This document shows positions 15,589-24,539 of a stretch of 32,246 nucleotides of DNA, piece after piece. Source of the DNA: Pseudomonas kitaguniensis. GTDB lineage: Bacteria; Pseudomonadota; Gammaproteobacteria; Pseudomonadales; Pseudomonadaceae. The first letter of the stretch is position 1. Each line of letters starts with the position of its first letter. The stretch covers positions 1-32,246 of the forward strand of contig NZ_VUAZ01000126.1 in the NCBI RefSeq assembly GCF_009296165.1, given 5' to 3'. The notes beneath the pieces were generated by a model. The model did not search any database and had not been told where the DNA came from. It saw only the letters and a list, made by a program, of their open reading frames with translations. Made by a program: the position numbers and the translations under genes.

Positions 15589-17691
15589 TCAGAACTGATA
15601 CTCCGCACCGGCTCCCGCGTACCACGAGCGGCCTGGCGCGGCTTCGTAATAGCGGCCATTGCCATCGCCGACGATCACCGAGCCGACGTATTGGCGGTCA
15701 AGCAAGTTATCCAGGCGCAGGGTCTGGTGGAAGGTCCAGTGTTCGACCTTCTGCTCGAAACGCGCGCGCCAGTTGAACACGCTGTAGCCCGGTGCGGCGT
15801 GTTGCTGGTTGGTGTCCTCGACATACACCTTGCTGCGGTACATGCCTTCCAGCGCGGTGCTGACCCAGTCGCGGGGCTTCCAGTTCAGCTCGGCGAACAG
15901 TGTGGTTTGCGGCACGCCGGGCAGGTAGTTGCCTTTGTCGACGGTGGTGCTGCCGCCGCTGACGAAGTCACTGTCGTAAGTGGCTTGCAGGCGGGTGTAA
16001 GCGATGTTGGTGCTCCACTGTTGACTGAGCTGGCTGTCGATGCCGAGTTCGAAGCCACGGCGCAACGTACGGCCGGCGTTCTGGTAGGTGGTGCGACCCC
16101 CGCTGGCTTGCTGCACCACCAGTTCGTCTTCGGTGGTGATCTGGAACAACGCAGCATTGAGGCGCGTGCCCTCGGCAATCAGCGCTTTTAAACCCACTTC
16201 ATACTGCTTGCTGACCGACGGCTTGAGCGCGAAGTTGAAACCGTTGGCCGTGCTGGAATACGCCGACTCGGCTTGAGTCGGGGTTTCGAAGCCGCTGCCC
16301 GCGCTGACGTAACCGTGCAGGTCCGGCGTGAAGGCGTACATGACGCTGACCGACGGCGTGTTCTTTTGGTAAGTCTGGTTGCCGCTGTCGTTGCCGTCAC
16401 TAGTGAAGTGGTCGTCCACCTCCATCTTCATGGTGCTGTGGCGCACGCCGGCTTGAAGGGTCCAGTCGCCCAACAGCCAGTTGGCTTGCACAAACGGGTC
16501 GAGGCTGGTGGCGGTGTCGAGTTCATCGCGGCCCAAGGCGCCTTTGACGCCGTGCACACCGTTCAGGGTGTTGGAATAACCTTGGCGATCATCCTGGCTG
16601 CGGTCGTAGTCGAGGCCGGTGATCACGGTCAGCTCGCCGGGCGCACGGGTGATCGGTTGCAGCCAGTGGAGGGAGCCACCGTAGAATTTGCGGTCGAAGG
16701 CAACTACGCCGCCGCGAGCGTTTGCTGGGTTAGGGGCGCCACTGCCGAATTTGTCCGGTATCGACAAATACTGAATCACACTGCGCCGCCCGGTGTAGGC
16801 ATTCACCTGCAAGGTCGCATCGCCAAAATAGCGCTCGTAATTCATGCCCAATTGCTGATGATCGATGCTTTTGCGTGTGTTGTACTGCAAGGCGGCGGGG
16901 GCCACCGAACGCGGGTCGGCCTTGTAGGCCGCCCATGTTTGCCCCAGCGGGTCCTGCGTGCCGTTCTGCTCCAGGCTGCTGTAGATCAGCGCGAGCTTGC
17001 TGTCGTCGTCCGGCTCAACGTTGAGCTTGGCGAAGGTCTGGTCACGGCGCGCGCTGCTGTGGTCGCGGTAGCCGTCGGTGTCCATGCGCGAGGCGTCGAG
17101 CACAAACCCTGCGCCATTCGCCGCGCCCTCGGCGCTCAGGTGGTTTTTGCTCAAACCGTCGCTGCCCACCAGGGTTTCGGCGCCGATGCGCGGCGGGCCT
17201 TCGCCGTCGCGGGAAAACATCTGGATCACCCCACCGGCGTTGCTGCCATACAAGGTGGCGGCCGGACCGCGCAGCACCTCAATGCGTTCGGCGGTGTCGA
17301 GGTTGAACGTGGCGGCCTGGCCCTGGCCATCCGGGGTGCTGGCCGGTATGCCGTCGGCAATCAGCTTGATGCCGCGCACGCCAAACGCCGAGCGGGCGCC
17401 GAAGCCGCGCGAGGAAATCTGCAGGTCCTGCGCGTAGTTCTGGCGGTTTTGCACCACCAGGCCAGGCACGCGAGACAAGACTTCTGACGCATTGATGCCG
17501 AGCTGGCCGTCGCTGATCTGCTCATGGCTGATGCCGTCCACCGAATACGGCAGATCAAATGTCGGGCTGGCGCTGCGTGAGCCAGTCACTACGCTGGGGT
17601 CGAGGATCAGCGGCGCGTCGTCAGCCAACGCGGTATCGCTCAAGGCGAGCAGGCCGGGCAACAAAAGGGTGATGCGGGCGAGGGTTTTCAT
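15589..17691 (-). CDS. TonB-dependent outer-membrane receptor, YncD/PqqU-like
   Basis: This is a 700 aa outer-membrane receptor. It has a signal peptide (KTLARITLLLPGLLALSDTALA, cleavage before DDAP), a TonB-box-like DPSVVTG, a plug with VPGLVVQNRQNYAQDLQIS, RGFGARSAFGVRG and DGIPASTPDGQGQ, and a 22-strand-type barrel ending in Phe (AEYQF). From memory these plug motifs, and YVGSVIV...NGRYYE...PGR near the end, closely match E. coli YncD, renamed PqqU, the receptor for pyrroloquinoline quinone. PQQ is therefore the first substrate to test, but the ligand cannot be read from sequence. The ATG at 17691 is preferred over 17715 because it begins the signal peptide. The gene lies inside an otherwise LPS-dedicated locus. 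No convincing Fur box was found. Confidence 0.88.
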   Translation of the reverse strand: MKTLARITLLLPGLLALSDTALADDAPLILDPSVVTGSRSASPTFDLPYSVDGISHEQISDGQLGINASEVLSRVPGLVVQNRQNYAQDLQISSRGFGARSAFGVRGIKLIADGIPASTPDGQGQAATFNLDTAERIEVLRGPAATLYGSNAGGVIQMFSRDGEGPPRIGAETLVGSDGLSKNHLSAEGAANGAGFVLDASRMDTDGYRDHSSARRDQTFAKLNVEPDDDSKLALIYSSLEQNGTQDPLGQTWAAYKADPRSVAPAALQYNTRKSIDHQQLGMNYERYFGDATLQVNAYTGRRSVIQYLSIPDKFGSGAPNPANARGGVVAFDRKFYGGSLHWLQPITRAPGELTVITGLDYDRSQDDRQGYSNTLNGVHGVKGALGRDELDTATSLDPFVQANWLLGDWTLQAGVRHSTMKMEVDDHFTSDGNDSGNQTYQKNTPSVSVMYAFTPDLHGYVSAGSGFETPTQAESAYSSTANGFNFALKPSVSKQYEVGLKALIAEGTRLNAALFQITTEDELVVQQASGGRTTYQNAGRTLRRGFELGIDSQLSQQWSTNIAYTRLQATYDSDFVSGGSTTVDKGNYLPGVPQTTLFAELNWKPRDWVSTALEGMYRSKVYVEDTNQQHAAPGYSVFNWRARFEQKVEHWTFHQTLRLDNLLDRQYVGSVIVGDGNGRYYEAAPGRSWYAGAGAEYQF

Positions 17692-17862
17692 GATCAGCCG
17701 TAATCCGTGGCGCATAGGGCATAAACGCGCAAAGGCTGCGAGTTTAGTGTCTCAACGGATTTTTATCATTTCGGATTCTTCCTACGGGGTGCATAGGCGT
17801 TGCAGTGCTGAATTCTCAGCGGCGGCGGTGCTAGCGTGGCCGCTCACTCGGAAGGGCTGTTC

Positions 17863-18219
17863 ATGACACTGAAAATGACTGTTGCACTGCTGCTTGCATC
17901 CCTGGCCGTGAGCGGCTGCGGGACCATCAATACGGTTTTTCGCCCCGACGCCGTTGCCAGCCAGAACCTCAAGGAATCGCGCAGCCACTGCGAAAATGTG
18001 CCGCGTATCTACAGCGGGGTGATCTACGGCTTTTGCACACTCAACGGTGAGCCCAAGCCCGAGAAAAGCCTGAACGAGCAAAGCTTCTCCGGCTTTACAG
18101 GCAATGCGTTCCCTATCCTCGCCATCGAGGCCATCGCCTCTGGCGTGATGGACACGCTGGTGCTGCCTTACACGATCTACCGCCAGAACAAGGACGGCAG
18201 CATCGAGATCTACCGCTAG
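17863..18219 (+). CDS. Small YceK/YidQ-family lipoprotein
   Basis: This is a predicted 118 aa lipoprotein. The signal peptide MTLKMTVALLLASLAVSGC has a lipobox VSGC with Cys19. The mature part contains IYSGVIYGFCTL and a C-terminal VLPYTIYRQNKDG, features I associate with the YceK/YidQ (DUF1375) family of unknown function. The frame is open from 17836, but the ATG at 17863 follows AAGGG and begins the signal peptide. It is divergent from the TonB receptor gene (172 bases apart) and upstream of wapO. Residue 20 is not Asp, so outer-membrane sorting is expected. No role is known. Confidence 0.8.
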   Translation: MTLKMTVALLLASLAVSGCGTINTVFRPDAVASQNLKESRSHCENVPRIYSGVIYGFCTLNGEPKPEKSLNEQSFSGFTGNAFPILAIEAIASGVMDTLVLPYTIYRQNKDGSIEIYR

Positions 18220-18264
18220 CCCCGCTTGGCGCTTGCCGCTAACAGCTTTGCACCGCTTTTAAGC

Positions 18265-18270
18265 TATAAT
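18265..18270 (+). promoter_or_regulatory. wapO: -10 element for wapO
   Basis: A perfect TATAAT lies 91 bases before the wapO GTG. No good -35 hexamer lies 16-18 bases upstream, so an activator or upstream contacts may be needed. The transcript would start near 18277. Confidence 0.5.
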
Positions 18271-18288
18271 CCCGCCCTTTAGCTGTTT

Positions 18289-18333
18289 CTCGCCCAGGCG
18301 AGGGGCACACTTTTTTCAGGCGCAGCGCGCCTG
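18289..18333 (+). promoter_or_regulatory. Structured wapO leader (two hairpins and U6)
   Basis: The predicted leader contains hairpin CTCGC-CCAG-GCGAG (18289-18302), a run of six T (18311-18316), then hairpin CAGGCGC-AGC-GCGCCTG (18317-18333). The arrangement is compatible with an attenuator or another RNA control element. It may equally be neutral. Confidence 0.45.
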
Positions 18334-18361
18334 CATGCAGACTAAAAGAGGCTAGACCCCT

Positions 18362-20119
18362 GTGGCATTGACGATTCTTGGCCTGTCCGGCGCCCTTAGC
18401 CATGATCCTTCCGCAGCCCTGTATATCGACGGCAAGCTGATCGCGGCCGCCGAAGAAGAGCGCTTCGTACGCGACAAACATGCAAAGAACCGCATGCCCT
18501 ACGAATCGGCGAAATTCTGCCTGGAACAGGCCGGTATCAAGCCTTCCGACGTTGACGTGGTGGCGATCCCTTTCGCCCCGATCAGCCTGTTCGGCGAGGC
18601 GCGCTGGCACTATGCCAAGCGTTATTGGTACGCCCCGGACCGCGCGCTCGACGCGATCCTGATGGGCAACCGTCGCTACAAGCGCTATCGCAACAAGATC
18701 GTCTGGTGCCTGGAACAACTGGGCTTCGATCCGAAAAAAATCAAGATCGAACCGGTTGAACACCACCTGGCCCACGCCTCCAGTGCCTATCACTGCTCGG
18801 GCTTCCAGGAAAAAACCGCGATCCTCGGCATCGACGGCAAAGGCGAGTACGCGACCACGTTCTTCGGCTACGGCGAGAACGGCAAGATCCACAAGATCAA
18901 GGAATTCTTTGATCCGGACTCCCTCGGCGGCCTCTACGGCGCGATCACCGAGTTCCTCGGTTTCGAGATGCTCGACGGCGAGTTCAAGGTTATGGGCATG
19001 GCGCCGTATGGCGATGCCAGCAAATACGATTTCTCGCGCCTGGCCTCGTTTGAAAACGGCGAGCTGGTGATCAACACCGACTACGCCAACGTTATCGGCC
19101 TGCGCCGCTACAAAGAGAAGGGCAAGGGTTTCTACTTCTCGCCGAAACTGATCGAGTGGCTGGGTCCCAAGCGCGAAGGCGACATCGCCGACGAGCCGTA
19201 CATCCACTACGCGGCCAGCATGCAAGCGCTGTTCGAGAAGCTGGCCCTGCAGATGATCGACCACTATTTGGGCGACATCCTCAAGGAAACCGGCAAGCTG
19301 GCCTTCGCCGGCGGCTGCGCGCTGAACGTCAAGCTGAACCAGAAAATCATCGCGCGTGACGACGTGAAAGAGCTGTTCGTGCAGCCGGCCTCCGGCGATG
19401 CCGGCACCGCAGTCGGCGCGGCGGCGTACGTATCGCATGCCCGTGGCGTACCGGTAGAGAAGATGGAACACGTCTATCTCGGCCCGTCGTACAGCAACGA
19501 AGACGTGATCGCCGCGTGTGCCAAGCACGCGAGCAAGCCTAAATGGCGCCAGATCGAAAACATGCCCAAGCGCATCGCCAAAATCATGGTCGACGGCAAC
19601 CCGGTGGCCTGGTTCCAGGGCCGCATGGAGTTTGGCCCGCGTGCCTTGGGCGGTCGTTCGATCATCGGTTGCCCGAGCGCCACCGGCGTGGCTGACCGCA
19701 TCAACCACCAGATCAAGTTCCGCGAGCGCTGGAGGCCTTTCTGCCCGTCGATGCTCGACACCGTTGCGCCGTTGATGATCAAGGTCGATCACCCGGCGCC
19801 GTTCATGACCTTCACCTTTGAAGTGTCGGAAGAGTGGAAGACCCGCGTGCCGGAAGTGGTGCATGAAGATGGCACCTCCCGCGCCCAGGTGCTCAAGCGC
19901 GAGTACAACCCGCGCTACTACGACATGATGAAAGAGCTGGAAGTACTCACCGGCAACGGTGTGTCGCTGAACACCTCGCTCAACCGTCGTGGCGAAGCGA
20001 TGATTTGCTCGCCAACCGATGCGCTGAACATGTTCTTCGGCTCTGACCTTGAGTACCTGATTATGGAAGACATCCTGGTCGTCAAAGACGGCGTGGACCC
20101 TTATGACGCTGTGGTCTAA
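18362..20119 (+). CDS. wapO: LPS core carbamoyltransferase
   Basis: WapO is a NodU/CmcH/TobZ-family O-carbamoyltransferase. In P. aeruginosa the PA5005 product places the carbamoyl group on heptose II of the LPS inner core. The 585 aa protein has the family N-terminus (LGLSGALSHDPSAALY), the HHLAHASSAY motif around residue 134, GIDGKGEYAT, GGCALNVKLN, and the C-terminal FGPRALGGRSIIG near residue 424 that forms part of the nucleotide-carbamoyl site. It should act in the cytosol with carbamoyl phosphate as donor. The start is GTG at 18362, with AGAGG upstream. Its TAA is immediately followed by the mig-14 ATG. A huge antisense open frame covers it but is a codon-bias shadow. Confidence 0.93.
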   Translation: MALTILGLSGALSHDPSAALYIDGKLIAAAEEERFVRDKHAKNRMPYESAKFCLEQAGIKPSDVDVVAIPFAPISLFGEARWHYAKRYWYAPDRALDAILMGNRRYKRYRNKIVWCLEQLGFDPKKIKIEPVEHHLAHASSAYHCSGFQEKTAILGIDGKGEYATTFFGYGENGKIHKIKEFFDPDSLGGLYGAITEFLGFEMLDGEFKVMGMAPYGDASKYDFSRLASFENGELVINTDYANVIGLRRYKEKGKGFYFSPKLIEWLGPKREGDIADEPYIHYAASMQALFEKLALQMIDHYLGDILKETGKLAFAGGCALNVKLNQKIIARDDVKELFVQPASGDAGTAVGAAAYVSHARGVPVEKMEHVYLGPSYSNEDVIAACAKHASKPKWRQIENMPKRIAKIMVDGNPVAWFQGRMEFGPRALGGRSIIGCPSATGVADRINHQIKFRERWRPFCPSMLDTVAPLMIKVDHPAPFMTFTFEVSEEWKTRVPEVVHEDGTSRAQVLKREYNPRYYDMMKELEVLTGNGVSLNTSLNRRGEAMICSPTDALNMFFGSDLEYLIMEDILVVKDGVDPYDAVV

Positions 20120-21016
20120 ATGCTGAACCGCTTTCAGGGTTGGCGTGAGCGTGGTTGGGTGCCGGTCGAGGCCAGCGTTTACGCCCAGGCCTGGCAGCGT
20201 TTTGGCGGCAGCGTGGCAACGCACCCGCAGGTGGTCGAGCGCTTGGCGAACCTGGCGCAGATTCCGGTGCGTTACTTGGGCTGGGAGCAGGACGGCGAAC
20301 TCAAGGGCGCCATTGCCACGTGGGGGCGCGACCTGGCCTTGTCCAAGGATGTGCTCAAGCGCACCGGCAAAAAAGGCTTGTTCGATCTGGGTAACGCCGA
20401 GATCATTTTGCCGATCGCCGCCGATGCGCAGTTGCCACTGCGCCACCGTGCGCGTTACCTCTCGGCGCTGAATCAAGGGCGCGTCAGCACCCTCAAGCCG
20501 CAGGCCGAGCAGTTGGCCATGGCGCGCACGCCTGAAGACCTGTCGAAGAAGTTTCGCTACAACCAGCGCCGCGAATTGCGCCTGCTGGAAGAGGCGGGCG
20601 GCGTGGTGCGGGCGGTCAGCGAGTTTTCCAGCACGGAGCTGGCGGCGATTTATTGCGACCTGTTCCAGCGCCGCTGGGGGTTTGCGGCGACCGGGGCCGA
20701 GCGCCTGGCCGAAGTGCTCGAACTGCTCAACGAGTTCCTGTTCGGCTCGGTGCTGTTTCTGAATGACGCCGCCATCGCTGTGCAGTTGGTGTATCGGGTG
20801 CAGGCCCCGCAGTGGGTCAGCGTTGAATACGTGAATGGCGGTGTCGACCCGCAAACCCGTGCCTTCAGCCCCGGCAGCGTGTTGAGCTTCCTCAATACGC
20901 AAAGTGCCTGGGAGCAAGCGCGGGCCATCGACAAGCCGCTGCGCTTCTCGTTCGGGCGTGCCGACCGTGAATACAAGGAGCGCTGGTGTAACCCGGTGCC
21001 GGTGTTCAGCGTATGA
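20120..21016 (+). CDS. mig-14: Mig-14 family protein (antimicrobial peptide resistance)
   Basis: This 298 aa protein resembles Mig-14, known from Salmonella and P. aeruginosa (PA5003) as an inner-membrane-associated protein needed for resistance to polymyxin and cathelicidin peptides. The fold is GNAT-like, with FRYNQRRELRLLEEAGG and a C-terminal LRFSFGRADREYKERWCNP. No transmembrane helix is obvious. The ATG directly abuts the wapO stop and its TGA overlaps dnpA by four bases, so it belongs to a wapO-mig-14-dnpA operon of envelope modification. The chemical reaction is not known. Confidence 0.87.
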   Translation: MLNRFQGWRERGWVPVEASVYAQAWQRFGGSVATHPQVVERLANLAQIPVRYLGWEQDGELKGAIATWGRDLALSKDVLKRTGKKGLFDLGNAEIILPIAADAQLPLRHRARYLSALNQGRVSTLKPQAEQLAMARTPEDLSKKFRYNQRRELRLLEEAGGVVRAVSEFSSTELAAIYCDLFQRRWGFAATGAERLAEVLELLNEFLFGSVLFLNDAAIAVQLVYRVQAPQWVSVEYVNGGVDPQTRAFSPGSVLSFLNTQSAWEQARAIDKPLRFSFGRADREYKERWCNPVPVFSV

Positions 21017-22425
21017 GTCGCAAGCAACTACTGCTCAAACAGCATCGTCGCAACAAACGTATCGCCCTGCTGGTCGGCCTTTTGCTGCTGATCGCTGCCG
21101 GTGTGCTGGTGGCGTGGTGGTTGCCGCTGCTGCTGGCCGTGGTGCTGTGGGCGGCACATGAGGCGTGGTTTGCCGACCACTTGTTCTATTCGCCCGGTGA
21201 CGACTATCAGTACACGTTTGCCGAGGCCAACGAGCAGCCGGGCGTGCGCCTGGACGCTGGGCGATTGGTGCTGGACGCACCGTTGTCGTTGGCGGGCGAT
21301 GAAACCTTGATTCTGGCGCTTGAACTGAAAAGCTCGTGGCTGGGGCGTTTTTTTGACCCGGCGATTGAGTTGTCGGGGCTTGATACCGCCGATTGCCAAG
21401 CCTTCGAGCGGGGCGTCGGCGGGCGGCGCTACCTCAACCTGTCGGGCGCCGGCGAAGCGCTGGCCAGCGGCAACCTGCATGTGCGCGGGCGCTTTTGCCG
21501 GATCAAGGGGCAGCCGAGGTTGTGGCTGTTCCGCCAGCCGGATTACCGCCGCCAGCGCGTCATGGTGATCGCGCCGCATGCCGACGATGCCGAGTTGGCA
21601 GCGTTCAGCCTGTACAGCCAGGCCGATGAAAGCTGGATCGTCACCCTCACCGCAGGCGAGATCGAAGCCGAACACTATCAGCAGATGGGCTTGCCCAAGG
21701 CCGATGCGGCGCTGCTCAAGGGGCGTTTGCGCGCGTGGGACAGCATCGCTGTGCCGCGTTGGGCCGGGGTGCCCGAGGCGCAGTGTGTGCAGTTGGGTTA
21801 CTTCTGCATGCAGTTGCCGGCCATGCAGGCTGCGCCGGACCAGCCGCAGGCTTCCCGCGAAGCGCAACTGGACGATACGCGGCTGTTTCGCCGGTTCAAT
21901 GCACTGGCCTTGCCCGGTGATGTGGACGGTGCGCCGACCTGGAACAACCTGATTGCCGACCTGCGGGCGCTGTTGCTCAAGGCTCGGCCGCAAGTGATCG
22001 TATTGCCTACGCCGTTGCTCGACCCGCACCCGGACCACATCTGTGCCCACGCAGCGATTATTCAAGCGTTGCAGGGCCTGGAATGGCAACCGGGCACATT
22101 GCTCGGCTATGCCAACCACTTGCATGATAATGACCGCTGGCCGATGGGCGATTCAGGCGCGGGCGTGGCTTTGCCGCCGCGCTTCGATGCCGCGCCCGAG
22201 CTTGTGCCGTGCAGCCTGCCGCTGACCCTCAACCAGCAGCGGGACAAGGCCATGGCGCTGGGTATGATGCATGACCTGCAGCCGCGCCCGCCGTTCAAAC
22301 GGCGTGTACGCCGGGTCTTGCAACGATTGCTGGCAGGCCGTGGTCCATCGCCTTACGGGGAGAATGAGTTCTTTCGCAAGGCCGTGCGCCGGCATGAGCT
22401 GTTGTGGGTCTTGAAGCGCGACTGA
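21013..22425 (+). CDS. dnpA: PIG-L family de-N-acetylase DnpA
   Basis: This is a 470 aa protein with a short basic N-terminus, a hydrophobic hairpin (about residues 17-47) that anchors it in the membrane, and a PIG-L deacetylase domain with zinc motif PHADDAE (188-194) and DPHPDH (337-342). In P. aeruginosa the homologue (PA5002, DnpA) affects fluoroquinolone tolerance and persistence, and its LPS-cluster position suggests an amino-sugar substrate. The ATG overlaps the mig-14 stop (ATGA). An 85-base gap with two short GC hairpins separates it from the next gene. Confidence 0.9.
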   Translation: MSRKQLLLKQHRRNKRIALLVGLLLLIAAGVLVAWWLPLLLAVVLWAAHEAWFADHLFYSPGDDYQYTFAEANEQPGVRLDAGRLVLDAPLSLAGDETLILALELKSSWLGRFFDPAIELSGLDTADCQAFERGVGGRRYLNLSGAGEALASGNLHVRGRFCRIKGQPRLWLFRQPDYRRQRVMVIAPHADDAELAAFSLYSQADESWIVTLTAGEIEAEHYQQMGLPKADAALLKGRLRAWDSIAVPRWAGVPEAQCVQLGYFCMQLPAMQAAPDQPQASREAQLDDTRLFRRFNALALPGDVDGAPTWNNLIADLRALLLKARPQVIVLPTPLLDPHPDHICAHAAIIQALQGLEWQPGTLLGYANHLHDNDRWPMGDSGAGVALPPRFDAAPELVPCSLPLTLNQQRDKAMALGMMHDLQPRPPFKRRVRRVLQRLLAGRGPSPYGENEFFRKAVRRHELLWVLKRD

Positions 22426-22510
22426 AGTATTTGAGTGCAGGCTGCGAGCCGCCTGCCGCACCGTTTTCGCCGGGCTGCCTGCCCGCAGCCTGATCGCCGG
22501 ATGGAGAGTT
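22426..22510 (+). other. dnpA-ssg intergenic hairpins
   Basis: This short gap holds GCAGGC...GCCTGC (22437-22456) and CGGGC-TGCCT-GCCCG (22471-22485). There is no U-tract, so termination is not supported. GGAGAG before 22511 is a good ribosome site for the following gene. Confidence 0.45.
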
Positions 22511-23659
22511 ATGAAACCTCGTTTTAAGGTGTTGCAGTTACAACCGGATTACAACGTGAAGGCTAACGACTTTGCCGACCTGGGTGAGCAAATCGTCAAG
22601 TCGCTGCCGGTTGAACGTTTCGAGGTGACGTCGGGGTTTCTCAGTGGCCGTCCGCAGCCAGGCCAGCCCGTGAGCGTGGCGGATCACTCGAAATACTTTG
22701 AGTTTCCAGAGAAAGCCCTCAAGGGCATTCGCCTGGGCGCCATGTGGAAGATCTACACGTATTGCCGCGAGCAGCAGTTCGACGTGGTCATCTGTAACCG
22801 CTTCAAGTCGGTGAACATGATGCTGTCGCTCAACCGTTGGCTGAAGATCCCGTTGTGCATCGGTATTTCCCATGGTTTTGGCGAGTATGCGCGCGGCTAC
22901 CGTCGGCGCCAGACCCAACGCCTGGTCAGCCCGGCTTGGCGTTTTGTGGGGGTGTCGGCGGCAGTTCGCGATTACCTGGTTGAGCTGAATTGCGGCTTCA
23001 CCTGCGAGAACACCACCTACGTCACCAACGCCATCGATATTCCCCAGGCTGAAGCCTTGCAGCTGCCGCGCGATGCAGCGCGCAGCGCCTTGGGCTTGCC
23101 GCTGGACGCACGCATGATTGGTGCCTTGGGCCGACTGGTGCCGATCAAGGGCCATACCCATCTGTTGCAGGCGTTTGCCACGCTTAAAGACAAATACCCG
23201 AACGCTCAGGTCGGCATCATTGGCGCCGGCCGGATTGAAGCGGATTTGCGCGCCGACATAGAGCGCCTCGGCCTGAACGGTCGCGCGCATCTGTTGGGTT
23301 TTCGTGAGGATGGCTTGAAGTACGTGCGCGCGTTTGACATCTGGACCATGCCGTCGCTGGTCGAAGGCTTGGGCCTGGCGTTGCTGGAAGGCATGAGCGG
23401 GCGTTTGCCGGTGATCGCCTCCAACGGGCCGGCGATGCTGCCCTTGGTGCAAGGCGCGGGCGGACTGTCGCATGAGCCAGGCAATGTCGAGCAACTGGCT
23501 GCCGCGCTGGACACCTACCTGGCGATGAGCGACGAGCAATTAAAGGCCAAGGGCGAGCAAGTATTCAGCTACCTGGAGCAAAACCACGGCTTGGCTGAGT
23601 TTCAGCAAAAGTACCTGGACCTGATCGAAACCGGTTTACACAAAGCAGGTAGAGCATGA
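22511..23659 (+). CDS. ssg: GT4 glycosyltransferase, Ssg-like
   Basis: This is a 382 aa GT-B glycosyltransferase of family GT4. Its C-terminal half shows GALGRLVPIKGHTHLLQAF, IIGAGRIEADL and the donor-binding motif VEGLGLALLEGMSG (E-x7-E). Its position after dnpA and before a WapR-like gene matches PA5001 (Ssg), which acts in LPS outer core and exopolysaccharide assembly. WapH (PA5004), another GT4 in this locus, is the alternative name. The ATG follows GGAGAG, and the TGA overlaps the next ATG by four bases. Donor and acceptor sugars are not deducible. Confidence 0.82.
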   Translation: MKPRFKVLQLQPDYNVKANDFADLGEQIVKSLPVERFEVTSGFLSGRPQPGQPVSVADHSKYFEFPEKALKGIRLGAMWKIYTYCREQQFDVVICNRFKSVNMMLSLNRWLKIPLCIGISHGFGEYARGYRRRQTQRLVSPAWRFVGVSAAVRDYLVELNCGFTCENTTYVTNAIDIPQAEALQLPRDAARSALGLPLDARMIGALGRLVPIKGHTHLLQAFATLKDKYPNAQVGIIGAGRIEADLRADIERLGLNGRAHLLGFREDGLKYVRAFDIWTMPSLVEGLGLALLEGMSGRLPVIASNGPAMLPLVQGAGGLSHEPGNVEQLAAALDTYLAMSDEQLKAKGEQVFSYLEQNHGLAEFQQKYLDLIETGLHKAGRA

Positions 23660-24539
23660 GTCAGCAACAACCCTTGGTCTCGGTGATCATCGCGTCCTAT
23701 AACCACGGCCCGTACATCGAGCAGAGCATTCTCAGCGTGCTCGGCCAGACCTACCCCAATATCGAACTGTTGGTAGTCGATGACGGCTCGAAAGACGACA
23801 GTGTCGAGCGCATCCTCAGCTTGCAGGCCGAGCACGGTTTTGATTTTCAGGTGCAGCAAAACCAAGGGCTTACGGCCACGCTGAACGGTGCCGTGCGCGC
23901 GCCAAGGGCAGCCTGATCGCGCCTTTCGGTTCTGACGACATCATGCTGCCTGAGCGCATTGCGACCCAGGTTGCCTACATGGCGGACAAACCTCGGGTGG
24001 GTATTTGTGCCGGCAACATCGAATTGATTGATGGCGAGGGCAAGCCTTACCCCGCGAAAAAACAGCACCTCGATGTGCCGTTTCGCAGCCTCGATTTCGA
24101 TGACATGTTCATGGATCGAAAACCTTTTCCGCCCGCGCCGACGATGTTGATTCGTCGCGAAGCGCTGGAGGAGGTCGGTGGGTTTGACCCGCTGATTCCG
24201 CTGGAAGACTTGCTGATCCAGTTAAAGATCACCGCCGCCGGCTACACCATCGACGCCTTGGGTGTGGTGATGGCGCGTTATCGCCAGCACGGCAGCAACA
24301 CCTACAAGAATCATCGCTACATGATTCAGAACATCCTCAAGAGCTACGCGTTGTTCAGCGATCACCCGGCCTATGATCAAGTACGTTACAGGTTCCTGAA
24401 TTCGATGTTTTTGAAGACGGCAAACCGTGATCGGGTGCTGGCACGGGAGATTCTCAAGCAAATCCCGTTGAAGTTCTGGGGGCGCAAGACCTTGCGTGGG
24501 CTGGCGCGGCTGTACCTGGCGCCGCTGCGCAGCTCATAG
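23656..24539 (+). pseudogene. wapR: WapR-like GT2 rhamnosyltransferase, frameshifted
   Basis: This is a GT-A, family GT2 glycosyltransferase split by one lesion. The 5' part has PLVSVIIASYNHGPYIEQ and VVDDGSKDDS and runs to about 23895, where it drifts into VRAPRAA and stops. The downstream frame carries GSLIAPFGSDDIMLPERIA and the rest, including ICAGNIELID, to 24539. Restoring one G near 23895 (GTG-CGC to GTG-GCG-CGC) joins the halves into about 294 aa. WapR (PA5000 position) adds the alpha-1,3-rhamnose that accepts O-antigen. The exact sugar here is inferred from context. It converges with, and overlaps by six bases, the acyltransferase gene on the other strand. Sequencing error is the likeliest cause of the break. 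Confidence 0.82.

Noticed and set aside
17770..17790. Possible Fur box upstream of the TonB receptor (AATGATAAAAAT on the minus strand)
   Set aside because: Only about 10 of 19 positions match the Fur consensus, with the second half not conserved. It is too weak to claim iron control.
18239..20917. 892-codon open frame antisense to wapO and mig-14
   Set aside because: Shadow of two clear genes, with low-complexity His/Arg/Gln composition and no ribosome site or family features.
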